Source: CBCXVS01 sp965178525 (GTDB taxonomy: Bacteria; Tectomicrobia; Entotheonellia; Entotheonellales; Entotheonellaceae). From it: a stretch of 8,950 nt of DNA. Shown here piece after piece: positions 5,517-8,950 of the stretch (position 1 is the stretch's first letter; the number at the start of each line of letters is the position of its first letter). The DNA lies in the NCBI GenBank assembly GCA_965178525.1, contig CBCXVS010000299.1, positions 1 through 8,950 on the forward strand. The letters are read 5' to 3'. Made by a program: the position numbers and the translations under genes. The notes beneath the pieces were generated by a model that was not told the origin of the DNA, did no database searches, and saw only the letters and a program-made list of their open reading frames with translations.

Positions 5517-7811
5517 ATGACGTTTCTTGAGGCGAGTGAAGCCGAGGAGGCCAGACAGCGGGACCAGGCGGAGCAAGCACGCCAACGTGAACTGGTCCAG
5601 GCCCGAGCGCTCGCCGAAGCCGAGCGGGCTCGAGCTGAGGAGCAGGCGAGAGCCGCCAGGCAATCCAGACGGATCGCCATCGCGATTGGCGTGTTGCTGC
5701 TGGTGACCAGCGTATTCGCCGTTTCTGCGGTCTATCAACGAAATGCCGCCACCGCCGCCCAGCAGCGAGCGGAACGCGCCCAAGCATATGCAGAAGAAAA
5801 AGAGCAAGAGGCCACAGCCGCCGCCAAGGACACTGAAGCGCAACGGCAAGCCGCCGTTTCAGCCGCCGAGGAGGCCAAACGGCAACAGGAGATTGCGGAG
5901 CAGCAGCGCCAGATCGCCGCGGAACAACGCCGGGTCGCGCTGGTTCGCTTGGTGCGCTATTTTGCCGCGGAATCGAAAGAACATTTGGTGTCTCAACCCA
6001 CACTCAGCCTACTCCTCGGCGTGGAAGCCGGGCAGGCGGCTGCGATACCGGCGGCTGCGAAGGTATTGCGCACGGCCATCGCGAAAATCGCCAGCACCGC
6101 TTTGCGAGGCCATGACGACCGGGTGTTTGGCGTGGCTTTCAGTCCCGATGGCCAAACTCTCGCCACGGCCAGCGGAGACCACACGGTACGGCTCTGGACC
6201 CTACATGATCTTATGGCTGCGCCCCGTGTCCTCAGGGGCCACGACGTCACGGTGTATAGCGTCGCTTTCAGCCCCGATGGCCAAACCCTGGCCACGGCGA
6301 GTAAGGACGCCACAGTCCGGCTGTGGGGCCTGCGCGACCGCGCCGCCGAGCCCCAAGTTCTCAGGGGCCACGACGACACGGTGTATAGCGTCGCCTTCAG
6401 TCCCGATGGCCAAACCCTGGCCACCGCGAGTAAGGACGCCACGGTCCGGCTGTGGGATCTCCGCGACCGCGCCGCCGAGCCTCGTGTCCTCAGCGGCCAT
6501 GCCGGCAGTGTTTCGAGCGTGGCCTTCAGTCCCGATGGCCAAACCCTGGCCACCGCGAGTCGAGACAACACGGTCCGGCTGTGGGATCTCCGCGACCGCA
6601 CGGCGGCGCCCCGTGTCCTCAGCGGCCATACCGCTCCGGTGTTTGGCGTGGCCTTCAGTCCCGGCGGCGAGTTCTTGGCCACGGTGAGTGAAGATACCAC
6701 CGTCCGGCTTTGGGACCTGCGGGATCGCACCGCCGAGCCCCACGTCCTCAACGGCCATGAGGATACGGTGTTTGACGTCGCCTTCAGTCCCGATGGCCAG
6801 CTTCTGGCCACAGCGAGCTGGGACAATACCATACGGCTGTGGACCTGGCGTGATCGCACCGCGGAGCCCCGCGTCCTCCGTGGCCATACCGATGGTGTGT
6901 TTGGTGTCGCCTTCAGTCCCGATGGCCAGCTTCTGGCCACGGCGAGCGGCGACACGACGGTGCGGCTGTGGACGGTACGGCTGTGGTTAGTCGGCATCGA
7001 CGATCTGGTTCGGATCGCTTGCCGATCCGCCGGGCGCAACTTTGGTCATAAGGAATGGCAGCACTTTCTGAGTGACGAACCTTACCGTAAAACCTGTCGC
7101 AATCGTCCCCTACATCCCGAATTTCTCGACAACGTCAGGAGACAGATCAAAAACGGCGATGTTGAGGTGGACGATGCGATTGCACAACTCCAACACGCGC
7201 TGCAAGGAGATTCGGATGGCGCCATGGCGCAAGAAGCACGCCGTCTCGCCGTCCCGACTATCGTCGACAAAGGTCGGGAGTTGGCCCAAAAGGGTGAGAT
7301 CGATGGCGCGATCACTGCCTTCAATCAAGCCCTGAGCTTTGCTCCGGACCTTGCTCTTCATCCGGAAAAAGAAGCGCGCCGTCTCGCGGCTCCGGCTTTC
7401 GTCGACAAAGGGCGGACGTTGGCCCAAAAGGGTGACATCCCGGCTGCGATGACCGCCTTTCGGGAAGCGCAGACAAACGACCCGAATCTGGAAATATCGG
7501 CGCGTGATTGGCATGCGCTGTGTTGGTTCGGAAGCCTTGGGGGTTTTGCGGCAGAGGTCATGACGGCCTGTGAACAAGCGGTGGTATTGGAACCGGATCA
7601 CGATGCCTGTCGGGAGAGTCGGGGCGTTGCCCAGGCCTTGACGGGGGATTACTCGGGGGCTATTGAGGACTTGCAACGGTATGTCGACAGGGGGCTGGGA
7701 AACGGTCGGCCGAAAGCACCGATTCGTCAGCGTCGCGAGTGGATCCGGATGTTGCAGGCCAATCAAAATCCGTTTAACGAGGAACTGTTGAAACAGCTAC
7801 GGGAGCAGTAG
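5517..7811 (+). CDS. Coiled-coil, membrane helix, WD40 and TPR C-terminal part of the split STAND protein
   Basis: This is the sensor half of the gene cut at 5451. Coding sense begins right after the stop codon (5454), so the ATG at 5517 is only the first available start, without a Shine-Dalgarno. Residues 1-50 are an Ala/Glu/Arg-rich coiled coil. Residues 53-73 (RIAIAIGVLLLVTSVFAVSA) are one membrane helix, followed by a second long coiled coil (75-140). Residues 196-496 are seven WD40 repeats of 43 residues, each with GH at the start and a VRLW-type end, enough for one seven-bladed propeller. Then comes a segment typical of these proteins (IACRSAGRNFGHKEWQHF, YRKTC), and TPR-like helices. 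Two of these are near-duplicates (VDKGRELAQKGEIDGAITAF and VDKGRTLAQKGDIPAAMTAF), with a third near GDYSGAIEDLQRYV. WD40/TPR ends in STAND proteins bind the trigger and hold the switch off. The stop is TAG at 7809-7811. Confidence 0.8.
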   Translation: MTFLEASEAEEARQRDQAEQARQRELVQARALAEAERARAEEQARAARQSRRIAIAIGVLLLVTSVFAVSAVYQRNAATAAQQRAERAQAYAEEKEQEATAAAKDTEAQRQAAVSAAEEAKRQQEIAEQQRQIAAEQRRVALVRLVRYFAAESKEHLVSQPTLSLLLGVEAGQAAAIPAAAKVLRTAIAKIASTALRGHDDRVFGVAFSPDGQTLATASGDHTVRLWTLHDLMAAPRVLRGHDVTVYSVAFSPDGQTLATASKDATVRLWGLRDRAAEPQVLRGHDDTVYSVAFSPDGQTLATASKDATVRLWDLRDRAAEPRVLSGHAGSVSSVAFSPDGQTLATASRDNTVRLWDLRDRTAAPRVLSGHTAPVFGVAFSPGGEFLATVSEDTTVRLWDLRDRTAEPHVLNGHEDTVFDVAFSPDGQLLATASWDNTIRLWTWRDRTAEPRVLRGHTDGVFGVAFSPDGQLLATASGDTTVRLWTVRLWLVGIDDLVRIACRSAGRNFGHKEWQHFLSDEPYRKTCRNRPLHPEFLDNVRRQIKNGDVEVDDAIAQLQHALQGDSDGAMAQEARRLAVPTIVDKGRELAQKGEIDGAITAFNQALSFAPDLALHPEKEARRLAAPAFVDKGRTLAQKGDIPAAMTAFREAQTNDPNLEISARDWHALCWFGSLGGFAAEVMTACEQAVVLEPDHDACRESRGVAQALTGDYSGAIEDLQRYVDRGLGNGRPKAPIRQRREWIRMLQANQNPFNEELLKQLREQ
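6102..7004 (+). repeat. Seven in-frame 129-bp WD40 repeats
   Basis: Units start at exactly 6102, 6231, 6360, 6489, 6618, 6747 and 6876, each with the codons of L-x-GH. Period is 129 bp with no length change. Units 2 to 4 are especially alike at DNA level, sharing blocks such as AGTCCCGATGGCCAAACCCT. The rest vary mostly at the three to five residues after GH, where the exposed loop of each blade sits. Such an array can gain or lose blades by recombination. Confidence 0.9.
6957..6986 (+). repeat. 15-bp tandem duplication at the end of the last WD40 blade
   Basis: ACGGTGCGGCTGTGG is followed directly by ACGGTACGGCTGTGG, 14 of 15 identical, encoding TVRLW twice. It adds five residues between the last blade and the following IACRSAGRN region. 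It looks like a recent slippage duplication and keeps the frame. Confidence 0.8.
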
Positions 7812-7854
7812 GCCACCTGCCGTGCATCTTCCCTGCCCTCGACCTCTCCTGATC

Positions 7855-7883
7855 TTGAAATTCAGCCCGATTTGGCCCATACT
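7855..7883 (+). promoter_or_regulatory. Promoter of the vapBC-type operon
   Basis: TTGAAA (7855-7860, 5 of 6 matches to the -35 consensus) is separated by exactly 17 bp from CATACT (7878-7883, 4 of 6 matches to the -10). Transcription would start near 7890, about 30 bases before the antitoxin ATG. It lies in the 107-bp gap after the STAND gene, so the toxin-antitoxin pair has its own promoter. Confidence 0.6.
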
Positions 7884-7902
7884 GATGACCCGGTGAGACA
7901 TC
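7884..7902 (+). promoter_or_regulatory. Candidate autoregulatory operator of the toxin-antitoxin operon
   Basis: GATGACCCGGTGAGACATC is an imperfect palindrome: half-sites GATGACCC and, on the other strand, GATGTCTC agree at 6 of 8 positions around a 3-bp centre. It starts right after the -10 box and covers the expected transcription start, the usual place for repression by an antitoxin-toxin complex. The role is inferred. Confidence 0.4.
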
Positions 7903-7918
7903 CAAAAAAGGGATACCC

Positions 7919-8161
7919 ATGATTACACGCGAAGAAGCCCTACGACGGTTAGAAGCCGTGGCAAACGAGATTGTGGCCTTACGCGCTGATCTCGCTGAAG
8001 GGTGGATCGAGACGCCTATAGAAGATGCGACCCAGGCTTTTTTGGCGAAATGTGGCGGTTGGGAAGACACGCGGCGTCCTGAGGAGATCATCGCGGATAT
8101 CTATGCCGCTCGGACGGTCTCGAATCGCGCTGCGGCTCTCTTTCCACAAGAGCATTCATGA
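7919..8161 (+). CDS. Antitoxin of a VapBC-type pair
   Basis: Eighty-residue partner of the PIN toxin that follows. Residues 1-25 form an amphipathic helix (MITREEALRRLEAVANEIVA). The C-terminal part (GGWEDTRRPEEIIADIYAAR, then TVSNRAAALF) matches the 'GxWxDxRxPEExIxxIxxARTxxxR' tail by which many VapB-like antitoxins wrap around PIN toxins and block the active site. I see no classical AbrB or ribbon-helix-helix signature, so the DNA-binding mode is unclear. The ATG is preceded by AAGGGA (7908-7913), a fair ribosome binding site five bases away. Its stop TGA overlaps the toxin ATG in ATGA (8158-8161), which implies translational coupling. The promoter and palindrome just upstream suggest autoregulation. 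It may neutralise only its own toxin; it does not resemble the orphan antitoxin at 1943. Confidence 0.8.
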   Translation: MITREEALRRLEAVANEIVALRADLAEGWIETPIEDATQAFLAKCGGWEDTRRPEEIIADIYAARTVSNRAAALFPQEHS

Positions 8162-8592
8162 GCCCAATACTTCACTATCTGTTAGACACAGATATGTGCA
8201 TCTACCTCCTCAACGGCAATCCCCGCGTTAAGGCACGGGTGGAAACGGAAGGGATCGAGACGTTGGCGATCGCGGTCGCGACCGTGGGGGAACTCTATTT
8301 TGGGGCTTATCATTCCACACGCGTGGCGGCTAACGTCGAGCGGGTACGGACGTTTCTCTCGCCCCCCCGTCCACACGTATTGCTCATGGATGAGACTGCG
8401 GCGGAGCAGTTTGGTCGCTTCAAGGCGCTCTTGCGCCGCGGCGGTCGCCCCATTGGCGACATCGACTTGTTGATTGCAAGCGTTGCCATGCGTCATGGAC
8501 TGACCGTCGTGACGAATAATACGACCCATTTCGATCGCCTTCCTGATCTGACCTTGGAAAACTGGCTTGAGCCACCGCACGCGTCATTCTGA
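8158..8592 (+). CDS. vapC: PIN-domain ribonuclease toxin, VapC type
   Basis: A 144-residue PIN toxin, normal length for VapC. The acidic residues of the metal-binding active site are all visible: Asp10 in YLLDTDMCIYLL, Glu45 in ATVGELYFG, Asp101 and Asp103 in IGDIDLLIAS, followed by the VVTNNTTHFDRLPDLTLENW end motif with the usual T-N-N. VapC toxins are Mg2+-dependent RNases that cut tRNA or rRNA and stop translation when the antitoxin is degraded. The second position of the N-terminal motif is Asp (LDTD) where most relatives have Asn (LDTN); this is a tolerated variant. Start codon overlaps the antitoxin stop by four bases. No lesions are visible and the pair looks functional, in contrast to the STAND gene upstream. 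No clear terminator follows. Confidence 0.92.
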   Translation: MSPILHYLLDTDMCIYLLNGNPRVKARVETEGIETLAIAVATVGELYFGAYHSTRVAANVERVRTFLSPPRPHVLLMDETAAEQFGRFKALLRRGGRPIGDIDLLIASVAMRHGLTVVTNNTTHFDRLPDLTLENWLEPPHASF

Positions 8593-8725
8593 TTGTCCGC
8601 TGCCCACATGACAAAAATAGAAATGTACCCATGTGCCTTCGCCCTGTTTTTTAGGGTTACTGGGTGTCCTAGACCCAGACTCTACATATGCCTAAACTCC
8701 TACCCTCTGTCGTCCTGTCGTCGCT
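8593..8725. other. Intergenic region with a short hairpin
   Basis: No gene seen. CTGGGT (8660-8665) and ACCCAG (8673-8678) can form a 6-bp stem with a 7-base loop. The T-run lies before rather than after it on the plus strand, so it is not a convincing terminator in either direction. Confidence 0.4.
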
Positions 8726-8950
8726 TTAAGAACAATTCAAATTCACAATGACTGGCGTCTCAAGTGTGAAATTCTCTACTGTCTCACGGCCCGTGCAATC
8801 TGGCTGCGTAGAATTCGAAAAAAAGGCGCGAACGATGAATAATCTATTGGGTCCTGGAGAAATATCCTCCATCAGGTCTAGTCCGAAGTTCCTCCCGTGA
8901 TTCGGCGACAACTTGTTGAAATAAAAACTCAAAAGCCTGAAACGAATTGA
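8726..8950 (-). CDS. Possible C-terminal end of a gene running off the window
   Basis: A minus-strand frame is open from the window edge to a TAA at 8726-8728. It reads RFRLLSFYFNKLSPNHGRNF at its beginning and TPVIVNLNCS at its end. A TTG at 8930-8932 could be a start, but the frame remains open beyond it, so a longer gene to the right is equally possible. No motif is recognised. Base composition is less GC-rich than the neighbouring toxin gene. It may be chance. Confidence 0.25.
   Translation of the reverse strand, partial: SIRFRLLSFYFNKLSPNHGRNFGLDLMEDISPGPNRLFIVRAFFSNSTQPDCTGRETVENFTLETPVIVNLNCS

Noticed and set aside
5993..7039. Long minus-strand ORF of about 348 codons opposite the WD40 repeats
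   Set aside because: It is the antisense of a 129-bp in-frame repeat, whose regular codon usage keeps the opposite frame open. The product is a meaningless repeat, while the plus strand gives clear WD40 motifs.
8655..8680. Rho-independent terminator after vapC
   Set aside because: The 6-bp stem is not followed by a T-run on either strand. The run of T lies on the wrong side.

Overview
The window looks like an accessory (defence and toxin-antitoxin) stretch of a moderately GC-rich, Gram-negative-type environmental bacterium. The coding core from about 2700 to 8600 is visibly GC-rich, while the first ~370 bases are AT-rich (about one third GC in the lines I counted). TIR-nSTAND-WD40 proteins of this kind are typical of Nitrospira-like, cyanobacterial and delta-proteobacterial genomes. 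The sequence alone does not fix the taxon.

Layout. (a) 46-1634, minus strand: an AT-rich fragment, an unrecognised 201-aa protein, a signal-peptide protein broken by a frameshift, and a possible 33-aa ORF. (b) 1625-2284: a palindromic cassette of about 660 bp. Its two arms are inverted copies of each other, each carrying a tandem array of 11-bp units. Inside is a single antitoxin-like gene (1943-2170) with a near-consensus promoter and no toxin partner. (c) 2285-2711: no convincing gene. (d) 2712-7811: one very large STAND-type signalling gene, about 1,700 codons, split by an in-frame TGA at 5451-5453. The first part encodes a TIR domain, two further TIR-like alpha/beta segments and an nSTAND NTPase. 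The second part encodes a coiled coil, one membrane helix, seven WD40 repeats and TPR-like repeats. (e) 7855-8592: a compact VapBC-type toxin-antitoxin operon with its own promoter, a candidate operator and a 4-bp gene overlap. (f) 8593-8950: mostly empty, with a possible gene end on the minus strand at the edge.

How they fit together. The large gene has the architecture of an NLR-like anti-phage sensor: WD40/TPR sensing end, STAND switch, TIR effector that would cleave NAD+ on activation. The allele here appears to be decaying. Besides the internal TGA where the family is expected to have Trp, its N-terminus carries a signature of a frameshifting deletion. A strong Shine-Dalgarno and ATG (2724-2740) begin a typical TIR N-terminus in the wrong frame, and the first TIR beta strand seems to be missing. 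The neighbouring exported-protein gene also has a frameshift. The region therefore reads as a defence island with at least two broken genes next to an intact VapBC module, unless the lesions are assembly errors.

The least explained structure is the pair of inverted 11-bp repeat arrays around the orphan antitoxin. This could be a small non-autonomous mobile cassette or a new repeat family.
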